Counted from the first letter of the stretch, positions 15,659 through 24,754 are shown. The stretch: 64,000 bases of DNA from Paenibacillus woosongensis (GCF_009725165.1 NZ_WNZW01000001.1:248001-312000); one strand, 5' to 3'. Numbers and translations are program-made. The notes: a model not told the origin generated them from the sequence alone.

Positions 15659-16741
15659 CTATTTCAAACGTTTGCGGATCCAGCGGCTGTTCACGAAGAA
15701 GAACAATCGCATGAGCGAGCTTCGTCTCATCAATTGCCTGGAAACCCCTCGAATTTCTTGCTGCTCACTGACTTTGGGGTCGGATAGATACAAAGCCAGC
15801 AGTCCTTCGATAATCATCACGTGAAACGACGAAGCCGGCAGAACGGCGACATCCCTCCGGGCCTCATCGACCATAAATACAATGCGTTGAAGCATAGTTT
15901 CTTTATTATCGTAATAGCTGCAGAAATTCAAATCTCCGCCAATTTCATCCTCTGCCTGGTCTATCAAATAGTCAAGCATTATATGTACTCCGCATACATA
16001 AGGAAAATAAGCATCCTGGATCTTCTGTGCGCTCGTCTCGCTGAGTTGCTCGTCGCTTGCCGACAGAAACAGCATAAATACGCCTAGGGTTGAGCCCGTT
16101 GCCGCCGCAAACTCGTTCCATTTCAACTGGGGCGCCCGCGATTGGTGAAGCTCCCACCATGAAAGGAGTGCAGCCTCGCGGAGGTTGGGATCAATATGCT
16201 TGTACACCTGTAAGTCCGTGTACAGCTGTACCAGCTCGGCAACGAATGGCTGGGCTGCATGATATCCGGGCAGTTCCCTAATCCGGTCTTGGCAGGTTAA
16301 GACAAGACGGCGCAAATACCCCCCGTCCTCGCGTTCCTCCCGAAGTGCGTAATAATCGGTTAGCTCTGCCTGCGGGTCAATGGCGTCCAGCATGCTTTGA
16401 TGGAGCAGGCGAAAGTCCCCCTCATCCATCGATGTACTGCGGTCACAAAGATTATCCAAATAATCACTGATCGTCTGAAAGGCTACGATTAAGGGGATCA
16501 GTATATGGCGCTTCGGCAAATTGGCAGCCGCATAAACCGCGCCCCCCTGGCAGTGGAACTCCTTCGTCTCAATACTAGCAAGCGCTTGTCTTCTTAGCTC
16601 AGGGTCGGGGATCATTCCCGCTTCCTTCCTCCAGCCGTTAAGCTCCTTGCGAACATCGGGCAAAATGAACTTGTATACCCGGCTCATCAGCCTGATCGGC
16701 TCTCTAGGAAACTGGTTTCGACTTTGCTTAAGTTCAATCAA
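15659..16741 (-). CDS. ytpB: Tetraprenyl-beta-curcumene synthase, YtpB (DUF2600)
   Basis: 360 residues, all-helical and without a signal. It has the DUF2600 hallmarks: FHCQGGAVYA, the Asp-rich TISDYLDNLCDR near residue 92, and YLIDQAEDEIGGDLNFC near residue 260. In Bacillus YtpB cyclises tetraprenyl diphosphate to tetraprenyl-beta-curcumene, a precursor of C35 terpenoids found in spores. A squalene-cyclase-like pseudogene lies 2.6 kb away (19341-19724); whether the two were ever functionally linked is only a guess. Confidence 0.92.
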   Translation of the reverse strand: MIELKQSRNQFPREPIRLMSRVYKFILPDVRKELNGWRKEAGMIPDPELRRQALASIETKEFHCQGGAVYAAANLPKRHILIPLIVAFQTISDYLDNLCDRSTSMDEGDFRLLHQSMLDAIDPQAELTDYYALREEREDGGYLRRLVLTCQDRIRELPGYHAAQPFVAELVQLYTDLQVYKHIDPNLREAALLSWWELHQSRAPQLKWNEFAAATGSTLGVFMLFLSASDEQLSETSAQKIQDAYFPYVCGVHIMLDYLIDQAEDEIGGDLNFCSYYDNKETMLQRIVFMVDEARRDVAVLPASSFHVMIIEGLLALYLSDPKVSEQQEIRGVSRQLMRRSSLMRLFFFVNSRWIRKRLK

Positions 16742-16832
16742 TGGCCTGCCTCCACTAGGTTGTTTAGATATAGCGAGTTTTAAACCAGTCTATATTATAA
16801 TATGATCCCTCTCTTTGTACAAATTAACTAAA

Positions 16833-17153
16833 TCACAGATGAGTTCTGGCCGTCGGCTCATCCTGAGAGACCCGGTACCATATCTGGAGATCGTGAATCT
16901 GGCTGGCTAATTCCGCGATTTCTCCATTGATTTGACAGCTCTTCTCAAAATCGTTCTCATTCCCCATCTCAGACAGTTTCCGTTCGATCAGACGCTCCAG
17001 CGCCATGACCTTGGTCGGTATCCGTCCCCGAATGTTCTCCCAGCTTTCGATCATCGCCAGCCTTTCCTCAACGCCGTAATCTTCAAAAGGCCGATCAAGA
17101 GACGGTACATGAATATCCAATCTTTCGTCGTACACAAAGCAGGATTGATACAC
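16833..17153 (-). CDS. Conserved-looking small protein, unknown function
   Basis: 106 residues from GTG, with GGGGAGG six bases upstream. No membrane segment. It is charged and helical, with WENIRGRIPTKVMALERLIERKL in the middle and a C-terminal stretch NGEIAELASQIHDLQIWYRVS suggesting a coiled-coil. It precedes ytpB by 91 bases on the same strand and may share its transcript. I do not recognise the family. Confidence 0.7.
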   Translation of the reverse strand: MYQSCFVYDERLDIHVPSLDRPFEDYGVEERLAMIESWENIRGRIPTKVMALERLIERKLSEMGNENDFEKSCQINGEIAELASQIHDLQIWYRVSQDEPTARTHL

Positions 17154-17195
17154 GCTGATCCTCCCCTACCCGAGTGTTGTATATTGCTAAACTAT

Positions 17196-17222
17196 ATTAT
17201 AACGAATTTAATAGGTTTACAA
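17196..17222 (-). promoter_or_regulatory. Probable promoter upstream of the 106-residue protein
   Basis: TATAAT (17196-17201) and TTGTAA (17217-17222) on the minus strand; the 15-base spacer is short, but the -10 is perfect. Confidence 0.45.
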
Positions 17223-17318
17223 AACTTATTTAGTTACGGTTATGATATACTAACCATGTTGCATGTCAACCCAAGAGATGTATGACTTAAATTACCGGAA
17301 CGGAGTACGGATCTAAAG

Positions 17319-18518
17319 ATGAAATCACAACACTTGGCCCGCTCGGAAGTATCCTGGCTCAGAGCCCTTATTTTTACGATTTATGGAACCAGTGCGCTGG
17401 TAGCTTCTTATTTCCCTTTGTTTTATGCAGACCTGGGGTTTTCCAGAACACAGATCGGCTACATCTACGCCGTCGGCCCGATGATCTCGTTAATATCCAA
17501 TCTGCTGTGGAGCTATGCAAGCGATCGCTTCCGCACCATTAAGAAAATACTCCTCATCCTGCTGACGGGCCAATTGCTAATGTCCTTTTTCCTTTCTATG
17601 ACGACGAAATTTGCGGTCATTATGATCATTATTACATTGTACTATTCCTTCTTCTACCCCGTGCTTCCGCTATCCGACTCGATCGCGATCTCGACAGCAA
17701 ACCGCCACAAGAAGAACTTTGTGTCGATCCGCATTTTCGGTTCGATCGGCTTTGCGATTTTTGCACTGCTGATCGGTTATGTACTGTCAACCATACCTTC
17801 TGTCACAACTATGGGGGTATCGATGATTATAGCAGGTACGGCGTTGTTCCTGACGCTATTCGTCAAAGATCAGGCAACCAGCGTAGCGAGGGTTAATTTC
17901 TCCGGCGTCTTATCGATCCTTAAGCAGAAAGAGCTGCTCTGGTTCCTGGGCTGCGTATTTTGCCTAGCACTAGGCATGCGAATGAACGATGCTTTCCTGT
18001 CCATCTCGCTGCATGACCTCGGTGCCGGACAGGAACTAGTCGGCTGGGCCATGCTCCTGTCGGCCTTCTCGGAAATTCCGATTTTTTTGCTGCTCACCAA
18101 ATATGGCGCGAAATTCAAGGAGCTTCCTCTGTTACTTTTGGCAAGCCTGATGTTCGCCTTAAGATTTATGCTGGTAGGAATCTCAGATTCGGCAACCAGC
18201 ATACTGCTTATTCAATTAATGCATGGAGTCTCCTTCGGCATTTTCTATGTTACGGCCATACGCATGCTCTCCCGCCTCATTCCGGCCCAATTTCAGGCTA
18301 CCGGACTTGCCCTGTTTACGGTCATGTGGTCAAGCTTGTCCGGACTATGCAGCGGGGCATTCGGCGGCATGGTATTTGAGCATTTTGGCAGGGAGAATTT
18401 CTATTTTGCGGCCATGGGCACCTCTTTACTGGCTTTTATCGGCTTTGCCAGCCGTTATTTTTACAGACCCAAGGCAAAGGTGCACAGCAGTCACTCGGCG
18501 GCTCATCATGACCTATAA
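17319..18518 (+). CDS. MFS transporter (PPP/MFS_1-like)
   Basis: 399 residues with twelve membrane segments. Features of the major facilitator superfamily are visible: an LGFSRTQIGYIYAVGPMISL start of the second helix, the loop SYASDRFRTIKKI between helices 2 and 3, and the long central loop about residues 190-205. The pattern resembles the MFS_1-like group (3-phenylpropionate/nucleoside transporters). Substrate unknown. The C-terminus is short, basic and His-rich. Confidence 0.85.
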   Translation: MKSQHLARSEVSWLRALIFTIYGTSALVASYFPLFYADLGFSRTQIGYIYAVGPMISLISNLLWSYASDRFRTIKKILLILLTGQLLMSFFLSMTTKFAVIMIIITLYYSFFYPVLPLSDSIAISTANRHKKNFVSIRIFGSIGFAIFALLIGYVLSTIPSVTTMGVSMIIAGTALFLTLFVKDQATSVARVNFSGVLSILKQKELLWFLGCVFCLALGMRMNDAFLSISLHDLGAGQELVGWAMLLSAFSEIPIFLLLTKYGAKFKELPLLLLASLMFALRFMLVGISDSATSILLIQLMHGVSFGIFYVTAIRMLSRLIPAQFQATGLALFTVMWSSLSGLCSGAFGGMVFEHFGRENFYFAAMGTSLLAFIGFASRYFYRPKAKVHSSHSAAHHDL

Positions 18519-18621
18519 TGAATACGCCATAAAACCGTCTTCTGTTCAAAGCCTGCCTCATGCGTTATAATTAAGAGCAGATTATAGTACCTAGTGTTAA
18601 ATGAAACGAAGGTGGGATATT

Positions 18622-19269
18622 ATGGATTTTTATCAATTCCGGGACATCATCACGACCCGCCGAAGCATACGGGACTTTACGGAGGAGCCTGTTGCCATTT
18701 CGGATATCGAAGAAATCATCGATTGTGCCCGCTATGCCCCTAGCGATACGAACTCGCAGACTTGGGAATTTATCGCCGTAGTCAATAAGGAAAAAATCAA
18801 GCATATTGAGGACTTCACTTGGGAGAAGCTGCATGAAATTGCCGCGCGTGCCGAAGGAAATGGATTGGCAAGGGAAGCCAAGCTGCTCGTTAAATCCTTT
18901 GGACCGTACGCCACCGCTTTCGCGGGAGCCCCTGTGCTGATCGTCTGCCTATCTACCCCGTATACGTCTAAGTTCAGGGAGCGGATCTTTGATCCTATCG
19001 CATTCGTAGAACCGGAGGTTTGGACGGAGGAAGGCTTGAAAAGCAGCTGCCTGGCTACCCAGAACTTAATGCTCGCAGCCCACGCGAAGGGACTGGCAAC
19101 CTGCCCGATGACAGGGCCTGTTCTGCTGGCAGAGGACAAGCTTCGTGAATACCTCGAAATTCCGGAAGACCGCGGAGTGAACATGGTCATTGCGCTAGGC
19201 CATCCCGCTATCTCGCCGAAAGCGACGCCGCGCAAGGAAGTCGCGGAAATCCTGCGCATTGTGGAATAA
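18622..19269 (+). CDS. Nitroreductase-family FMN flavoprotein
   Basis: 215 residues; the ATG at 18622 is chosen because GAAGGTGG lies just upstream, giving MDFYQFRDIITTRRSIRDF. The RRSIR FMN-phosphate motif, SDTNSQTWEF and the C-terminal MVIALGHP segment are those of NAD(P)H nitroreductases. It probably reduces quinones or nitro compounds in the cytoplasm; the real substrate is unknown. It has its own terminator. Confidence 0.92.
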   Translation: MDFYQFRDIITTRRSIRDFTEEPVAISDIEEIIDCARYAPSDTNSQTWEFIAVVNKEKIKHIEDFTWEKLHEIAARAEGNGLAREAKLLVKSFGPYATAFAGAPVLIVCLSTPYTSKFRERIFDPIAFVEPEVWTEEGLKSSCLATQNLMLAAHAKGLATCPMTGPVLLAEDKLREYLEIPEDRGVNMVIALGHPAISPKATPRKEVAEILRIVE

Positions 19270-19278
19270 GAGAAATAA

Positions 19279-19323
19279 CGACGGACTGATCAGGGATGCA
19301 TCCTTTGACCAGTCCGTTTTTAT
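19279..19323 (+). terminator. Terminator of the nitroreductase gene
   Basis: ACGGACTG/CAGTCCGT stem followed by TTTTTATT. Confidence 0.88.
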
Positions 19324-19340
19324 TCCCCAACCCGTCTTTT

Positions 19341-19724
19341 CTACAATCGCCCATATGTGCGAAGCGTCATGAGATGGTTTATCGTCACGTATCCCCGCCA
19401 CTTATGCTCTGAAGCAGTACTTACGGCCTGCCAGGAAATCGGCCACCCGCCGTCAGACTGCTGCTGGCGCCGAAGCTCATCCAAATACCGGTTTACCTCG
19501 TCCGTCGTAACAAAACGATGGGCATAACTTGCTGGTGTAGGAGCATATTCAAGCTCCTTCTGGACAACCCCCTCGGCCAACGGATCGCGCTCAATAACAC
19601 GAGAAGAGTCCAGCCATTCATCAAGCACGCCATAATACCTGGCTGCCCGATCAGCATCCGGTGCGTTAGCCAAAAACATGCTCCACTGCTCTCCGTCATG
19701 ATAACCGCCGGGAAGTCCATTCCA
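19341..19724 (-). pseudogene. C-terminal fragment, squalene-cyclase/prenyltransferase-like
   Basis: The open frame starts immediately after an in-frame TAG (19725-19727) and has no start codon with a ribosome site; the 127 residues begin in mid-domain (NGLPGGYHDGEQWSMFLANA). The last part, LRRQQQSDGGWPISWQ, is the QxxDGGW repeat motif of the squalene-cyclase superfamily. The N-terminal half is missing. An internal ATG at 19679 could be called by software but has no ribosome site. Immediately upstream the sequence turns AT-rich and leads to the VOC gene. Confidence 0.65.
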
Positions 19725-19876
19725 CTATAATTTTAAATAAATTTATTCCTTTGTTGTATTTATTAGAAAACAGATTCGGCAGCCCACCGGATTCGTTATA
19801 TAATATATTTAGGAAGAGTTAACACAAATTGAAAGAATGCCTGGTCACCTGGATAAAATTTTAGGAGGATGTGAAA

Positions 19877-20227
19877 ATGAAAGTCAAGAGAATTATTGCC
19901 AACATTGAGACACAGGATACTGCTAAAGCTAAGCAATTTTATGGGGAAATACTTGAACTTGATCAATTGATGGATATGGGATTTATTGCGACCTACGGTT
20001 CACACGAAAAAATGGATACTCAAATCAGTTTTCTTTCAGAGGGAGGTTCGGGGACGCCTGTGCCTGATTTGTCGATTGAAGTTGACGACCTTGAAGATGC
20101 TTATACTCGCATAACAAAGGCAGGGATTCCAATTGAATATGGACCAGTTGATGAACCGTGGCAGGTCCGGCGTTTTTTTGTAAGAGATCCGTTCGGGAAG
20201 CTTGTCAATATTCTTGTTCATCTATAG
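19877..20227 (+). CDS. VOC-family (glyoxalase-like) protein
   Basis: 116 residues; ATG at 19877 eight bases after TAGGAGG (a GTG six bases earlier is less well placed). One vicinal-oxygen-chelate domain: RIIANIETQDTAKAKQFYGE at the start and RRFFVRDPFGKLVNILVH at the end, with the GxxPxxxxF/RDPFG pattern of glyoxalase or bleomycin-resistance proteins. Visibly more AT-rich than its neighbours and beside a truncated gene, which suggests acquisition by transfer. Substrate unknown. Confidence 0.85.
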   Translation: MKVKRIIANIETQDTAKAKQFYGEILELDQLMDMGFIATYGSHEKMDTQISFLSEGGSGTPVPDLSIEVDDLEDAYTRITKAGIPIEYGPVDEPWQVRRFFVRDPFGKLVNILVHL

Positions 20228-20280
20228 GGCACAATACCTCTCAAAGTCCCTTGTTCGGAGTTGATGTTCATTTCAGCCAT
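20218..20280 (-). CDS. 20-codon ORF with perfect ribosome site; probably a gene remnant
   Basis: ATG at 20280 follows AAGGGAGG at ideal distance, but the frame stops after MAEMNINSEQGTLRGIVPYR, ten bases into the VOC gene on the other strand. The strong start followed by an abrupt end suggests the beginning of a gene cut off when the VOC segment arrived; a true micro-protein is possible. Confidence 0.3.
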   Translation of the reverse strand: MAEMNINSEQGTLRGIVPYR

Positions 20281-20316
20281 TTTATCCTCCCTTGAAATAA
20301 GAATTAATAAAGACAA

Positions 20317-20347
20317 CAAAAAAACACAGCCCGTTAAGAGCTGTGTC
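20317..20347 (-). terminator. Terminator of cspB
   Basis: On the minus strand ACACAGC pairs with GCTGTGT and is followed by seven T residues, 60 bases after the cspB stop. Confidence 0.85.
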
Positions 20348-20409
20348 TTTCATATTTAAGCCTTCTTGAAACCAAACCTTATAAGTGATCCGCTAGTGCG
20401 GAAGAGATC

Positions 20410-20607
20410 TTATAATTTGATTACGTTAGCGGCTTGAGGACCACGGTTACCGTCGGTGATTTCGAACTCAACGGCTTGGCCTTCTTCTAGTGTTTTGAAT
20501 CCTTCGCCTTGAATCGCGGAGAAATGCACGAATACGTCTTCGCCGCCTTCAACTTGGATGAAGCCATAGCCTTTTTCTGCGTTAAACCATTTAACTGTAC
20601 CTTTCAA
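20410..20607 (-). CDS. cspB: Cold-shock protein
   Basis: 65 residues, the standard length. The RNA-binding motifs RNP1 KGYGFIQV and RNP2 VFVHF are intact, with the aromatic surface (W8, F9, F17, F27, H29, F30). It is an RNA chaperone that melts structure at low temperature. Start with TTTAGGAGGTTGTTC and a consensus promoter 40 bases upstream, so the leader is short compared with enteric cspA genes. Confidence 0.97.
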   Translation of the reverse strand: MKGTVKWFNAEKGYGFIQVEGGEDVFVHFSAIQGEGFKTLEEGQAVEFEITDGNRGPQAANVIKL

Positions 20608-20653
20608 ATGAACAACCTCCTAAAAATAATCGCCATCATTGACGAATATCCAT

Positions 20654-20682
20654 ATTATACTCCATGGTTTGATACAATGCAA
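20654..20682 (-). promoter_or_regulatory. Sigma-A promoter of cspB
   Basis: TTGCAT (20677-20682), a 17-base spacer and TATAAT (20654-20659) on the minus strand; start point about 20647. Confidence 0.75.
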
Positions 20683-20820
20683 CGTATCATTTGCCACGCA
20701 GACAAGCATTTTTTTAATGAATCGCTTCCGGTGTTTTTATTTGCTTTCGTACCGGGCGTGAGTTATCATTTTACATAAAAAATACAACCGCCAATAAACG
20801 ATGATCGGAGAACGACAAAG

Positions 20821-21054
20821 ATGATCAAAAAACACGAAATATACAAAAGAGACAAATGGAATATGATGACGGTAGAAGTTCAAGGCAAGTATATCGTCCT
20901 TCGGGAAATTTCCGATCAATGGGGCGAGGAATGCCATACGTTTCTTAGCCGGCCTGCACTGATGAACTGGGCCGAAAGCCGCTTCCCCAAAGAGGAGTTC
21001 GCTGGCAGGGAAGAGGAATGGAACGACATCATGAACGCCTTCAAGCAAGTTTAG
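20821..21054 (+). CDS. Small hypothetical protein
   Basis: 77 residues; GGAG lies ten bases before the ATG. Soluble, basic at the N-terminus and acidic at the C-terminus, with several aromatic residues (KWNMMTVEVQGKYIVLREI; WAESRFPKEEF). No family recognised. It is followed after 40 bases by a two-helix membrane mini-protein and may share its transcript. Confidence 0.65.
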   Translation: MIKKHEIYKRDKWNMMTVEVQGKYIVLREISDQWGEECHTFLSRPALMNWAESRFPKEEFAGREEEWNDIMNAFKQV

Positions 21055-21094
21055 ACCGCCTGATTACCTTATATAAAGGAGAACCTATCAAGAT

Positions 21095-21265
21095 ATGGAC
21101 AGTTCAAACCATTTGATCTTTATCATTTCCGCGTTCGCTCTTGGTATCGTGCTAATTCTGAGCAAGAATCAAGTCCAGCCCAAAATCCGGCGCTGGCTTG
21201 CCATTTTTGCCAGCCTGATGATTGCCTTTGCATTCGGTCTTATCATTTACAGTTTTCTGGTATAG
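21095..21265 (+). CDS. Small two-helix membrane protein
   Basis: 56 codons. Two hydrophobic helices (about residues 6-23 and 34-55) are joined by a short basic loop (KNQVQPKIRRW), so a hairpin in the membrane is likely. AAAGGAG is 12 bases upstream, a little far. No family recognised; the length, charge pattern and position downstream of another small gene support it being real. Confidence 0.6.
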   Translation: MDSSNHLIFIISAFALGIVLILSKNQVQPKIRRWLAIFASLMIAFAFGLIIYSFLV

Positions 21266-21389
21266 CGCGCCTACTCTGGAGGAGGATGTGACGGGACCAT
21301 CTATTCCTTATTCGCTCTTTGCGGAGTAGATTCCGGGACAGAAGGACATACTAGAGCAATCTCCATAAGTGATTCCGAGGGAGGTTCCT

Positions 21390-23309
21390 ATGAAAATAAA
21401 AAGCATTTCCCTGCTCCCCCTCCTGCTGTCCTCCTCTCTGCTGATAGCGGCTATACCCGGCGATATGGCCGGCGCAAATACCCGGCCGAAGGCTTATCCA
21501 ATTCAAAGGAGGATACCCATGACCACATTACCGAAACGTTCTGAAGTTCAGCCAGAGAACAGCTGGCAATTAGAAGATTTGTTCCCGAGCCAGAAAGACT
21601 GGGACGCCGCTTTTGAAGAATTGAAGCAGTTGAAGAATAAGGCGGCCGAATTCGAAGGCAAGCTGAGTACGCCTGATAACGTCAAAGCGGTATTCGCTTT
21701 GGAGGACGATCTCTCCCTGCGCATTGAACGCCTGTACGTATACGCCCATTTGAGCCATGATCAGGACACGACAAACCCTACATACCAAGCTCTTGTCCAG
21801 AAAGCCAAAAAGCTTAGCGTCGAAGTCAGCGAAGCCCTGTCGTTCATTACGCCGGAAATTCTGGCTCTGCCTGAGGAGCAGTTGGACAGCTATATTAGCG
21901 ATCCGCAGCTTGCCGACTACAAATTTACTTTGCAGGAAATCAAGCGCGAGAAGGCGCACGTCCTCAGCAAAACCGAGGAGGCTCTGCTGGCCCAGGTCGG
22001 CAATCTGTCGCAGGCGCCGCAGCAAATTTTCGGAATGATCAACAATGCCGACATGAAGTTCCCAAAAATTAAAGACGAGCACGGCAAAGAAGTGGAGCTG
22101 ACCCATGGCAGCTATATTCAATTTCTTGAAAATCCGAATCGGGAGGTCCGGGAGCGGGCTTTTAAGGCCATATACGAAACCTACGGCAAACAGAAGAATA
22201 CAATTGCCGCTACGCTTAGCGCCAACATTAACAAGAACATGTTCTACTCCCGGGTTCGCAAATATCCTTCCGTTTTGGAGATGTCCCTATACGGCGATAA
22301 CATTCCAAAAGAGGTTTACACGAATCTGATCGATACGATTCACGAGAGCCTCCCGCTGCTTCACCGTTATTTGCAGCTGCGGAAGAAGCTGCTCGGCGTC
22401 GATGAGCTGCATATGTACGACCTATTCGCGCCGCTTGTAGAGGAATACAAATGGGATATCTCGTATGAGGAAGCCAAGGATATGCTGCTCGACGGCTTGA
22501 AGCCGCTTGGCGAGAATTATCTAAATGTGCTGCGCGAGGGCCTCGACAATCGTTGGATTGACGTGTACGAGAATGAAGGCAAACGTACGGGAGCTTACAG
22601 CTGGGGGGCCTACGGCACGCATCCATACGTTCTCCTGAACCATAAGAATAATTTGAACAGCATGTTCACGCTGGCGCATGAAATGGGTCATGCCCTGCAC
22701 TCCTATTTCTCGGATGAGAATCTGAAATACCGGGATGCCCAATATACAATCTTCCTGGCTGAAGTAGCCTCAACGACAAATGAAGCGCTGCTCATGGATT
22801 ATTTATTGAATAAATCGACCGATCCAAAGCAAAAGCTGTACCTGCTCACCTACTATGCCGATCAATTCCGGACCACGGTGTTCCGTCAAACGATGTTTGC
22901 AGAATTTGAGAAGCTGATTCATGAACGTGCGGAATCCGGCGAGTCCTTGACGCCGCAGGAATTGTCCAAGATCTACTATGACCTCAATGTGAAGTATCAT
23001 GGCAAGGAGATGGCCGTCGATCAGGACATCGAGATGGAGTGGGCGCGGATTCCGCATTTCTACACCAGCTTCTACGTGTACAAATACGCGACCGGCTTCA
23101 GCGCGGCGACGAGCTTCTCCAAACAGATTCTGGAGGAAGGCCAGCCTGCCGTTGACCGCTATCTTGGCTTCCTCAAGAGCGGGGGCAGCGACTATTCGAT
23201 CAACATCCTGAAAAAGGCCGGCGTCGATATGTCTTCGCCGGAGCCGATTCGCGAAGCGATGAGCGTATTTGGTGAGTTGGTCGAGCAGATGGAGAACTTG
23301 ACGAAATAA
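21390..23309 (+). CDS. pepF: Oligoendopeptidase F (M3B) with possible signal-peptide start
   Basis: Zinc metallopeptidase that cleaves oligopeptides. The HEMGHALH zinc site lies at residues 387-391 of the short form; the M3 fold and length (596 residues) are complete. Two starts are equally well equipped: ATG 21519 after AAAGGAGG (MTTLPKRSEVQ, the usual family start) and ATG 21390 after GAGGGAGG, which adds 43 residues containing a hydrophobic signal-like segment (LLPLLLSSSLLIAAI) and AGA. A cytoplasmic and an exported form could both be made. Monocistronic, with a terminator. Confidence 0.92.
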   Translation: MKIKSISLLPLLLSSSLLIAAIPGDMAGANTRPKAYPIQRRIPMTTLPKRSEVQPENSWQLEDLFPSQKDWDAAFEELKQLKNKAAEFEGKLSTPDNVKAVFALEDDLSLRIERLYVYAHLSHDQDTTNPTYQALVQKAKKLSVEVSEALSFITPEILALPEEQLDSYISDPQLADYKFTLQEIKREKAHVLSKTEEALLAQVGNLSQAPQQIFGMINNADMKFPKIKDEHGKEVELTHGSYIQFLENPNREVRERAFKAIYETYGKQKNTIAATLSANINKNMFYSRVRKYPSVLEMSLYGDNIPKEVYTNLIDTIHESLPLLHRYLQLRKKLLGVDELHMYDLFAPLVEEYKWDISYEEAKDMLLDGLKPLGENYLNVLREGLDNRWIDVYENEGKRTGAYSWGAYGTHPYVLLNHKNNLNSMFTLAHEMGHALHSYFSDENLKYRDAQYTIFLAEVASTTNEALLMDYLLNKSTDPKQKLYLLTYYADQFRTTVFRQTMFAEFEKLIHERAESGESLTPQELSKIYYDLNVKYHGKEMAVDQDIEMEWARIPHFYTSFYVYKYATGFSAATSFSKQILEEGQPAVDRYLGFLKSGGSDYSINILKKAGVDMSSPEPIREAMSVFGELVEQMENLTK

Positions 23310-23322
23310 CTAGATCATTGAG

Positions 23323-23356
23323 AAATCCCTTGCCCTTTTGGGGTAAGGGATTTTAC
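23323..23356 (+). terminator. Terminator of pepF
   Basis: AAATCCCTTGCCC pairs with GGGTAAGGGATTT around a short T-rich loop, followed by TT. Confidence 0.82.
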
Positions 23357-23385
23357 ACTGTATACAAGAAGGAAGGTGCACAAAC

Positions 23386-23709
23386 ATGAAGCTACAATGG
23401 TCTCTCATTCTTGCTCTCGTCTTCGCACTCATCACGGCATTATTTGCCGTCATCAACGTGGAGCCGGTTCAAGTCAACCTGCTGTTCAATTCCGTACATA
23501 TTCCGCTCATTCTACTTATTCTAGGCTCGACCCTGCTCGGCGGAATTATCGTAGGCTCCTTCGGGATCTACCGAGGATACCGGCTGCAGAAGGAAGTCAA
23601 AATACTCAGCGCCAAACTAGCGCAAATCCAAGAAGCTACCGGCTACGAATTTCTTGACAACGAAAAATCCGCACCAGAGGAGGCTGATCATGAACATCCA
23701 ACCCAATGA
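23386..23709 (+). CDS. LapA-domain (DUF1049) membrane protein
   Basis: 107 residues with two membrane helices (about 5-25 and 42-62): WSLILALVFALITALFAVIN followed by VQVNLLF and LILLILGSTLLGGIIVG, the LapA pattern, then a predicted coiled-coil (KEVKILSAKLAQIQ) and an acidic tail. In Gram-negatives the family assists lipopolysaccharide assembly; the Firmicute role is unknown. It overlaps the start of the next gene by 20 bases. Confidence 0.88.
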   Translation: MKLQWSLILALVFALITALFAVINVEPVQVNLLFNSVHIPLILLILGSTLLGGIIVGSFGIYRGYRLQKEVKILSAKLAQIQEATGYEFLDNEKSAPEEADHEHPTQ

Positions 23710-24727
23710 AACATATATGCTGGAATTGCTGACTAAGCTTCTTAACACACCAAGCCCCAGCGGCTTCACCCATCGCATCATGAAAGTGATTGAAGCCGAA
23801 GCTAAAGCGCTTGGCTTTGCCGTTACACAGAACGAAAAAGGCGGGGCCATCATCACGATGAAAGGGAAAGATTCCTCGCGGCGCATTGCCCTCAGCGCGC
23901 ATGTCGACACACTGGGAGCTATGGTTCGTTCTATTACCTCCCAGGGATCGCTGGCGATCACCTCCGTCGGCGGGTTCATGATGCAGAGCATTGAGAACGA
24001 ATACTGCACGATCTATACACGGAGCGGCAAGACCTACACAGGAACAATCCTGACATCACGCCCCTCTGTCCATGTCTATAGTGATGCCCGTGATTTCATG
24101 CGCGAGGAGAAGCATATGGAAATTCGCATCGATGAACTGGTAAACAGCAAAGAAGACGTAATGAAGCTGGGCATCATGCCCGGCGACTTTATAGCGTTTG
24201 ATGCCCGTCCAGTCATTACGCCAAGCGGCTACGTGAAATCCCGCCATCTTGACGATAAGGCTAGCGTTGCGGCTCTGTTCGGACTGCTGGAATCAAGCCG
24301 GCGCGAAGGATGGCAGCCGGCGCACGATGTGGTGCTGCTGATCTCCAACTACGAGGAAGTCGGTCACGGCGCCTCCTGGATTCCTGGCGGCATCCATGAA
24401 ATGATTGCCGTGGACATGGGGACGATCGGCGATGACCTAAGCTGCAAGGAAACGGATGTGTCGATCTGCGCCAAAGATTCGACCGGGCCCTATGACTACG
24501 ATATGACGGGCAAACTGATCCAGCTCGCCCAGAACCTTAACATTCCTTTTGCGGTCGACATCTATCCGCACTACGGCTCCGACGCGTCTGCGGCACTGCG
24601 GGGGGGCAGCAACATTCGCGCCGCTTTGATTGGTCCGGGAGTCCATGCTTCGCATGCCATGGAACGGACACATAAGCAAGCGGTCTTGAACACGGCCCGG
24701 CTGCTGGCCGCTTATGTGATGAGCTGA
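23690..24727 (+). CDS. M42-family metallo-aminopeptidase
   Basis: 345 residues from the ATG at 23690, chosen for GAGGAGG just upstream; it overlaps the LapA-like gene. Binuclear-metal ligands typical of M42: the His-Asp pair in LSAHVDTLG, SRHLDDKAS, the catalytic-glutamate region NYEEVGHG, AVDMG and the final His in GVHASHAMERTH. A PDZ-like inserted domain fits residues 80-170. It trims peptides in the cytoplasm, plausibly completing what PepF begins. Confidence 0.93.
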   Translation: MNIQPNETYMLELLTKLLNTPSPSGFTHRIMKVIEAEAKALGFAVTQNEKGGAIITMKGKDSSRRIALSAHVDTLGAMVRSITSQGSLAITSVGGFMMQSIENEYCTIYTRSGKTYTGTILTSRPSVHVYSDARDFMREEKHMEIRIDELVNSKEDVMKLGIMPGDFIAFDARPVITPSGYVKSRHLDDKASVAALFGLLESSRREGWQPAHDVVLLISNYEEVGHGASWIPGGIHEMIAVDMGTIGDDLSCKETDVSICAKDSTGPYDYDMTGKLIQLAQNLNIPFAVDIYPHYGSDASAALRGGSNIRAALIGPGVHASHAMERTHKQAVLNTARLLAAYVMS

Positions 24728-24754
24728 CGACGCTGAAACATCCGCTAAACAACT

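Noticed and set aside
21266-21389. Possible T-box or other riboswitch before pepF
   Set aside because: No conserved T-box sequence or recognisable riboswitch core could be found; it only holds a presumed promoter.
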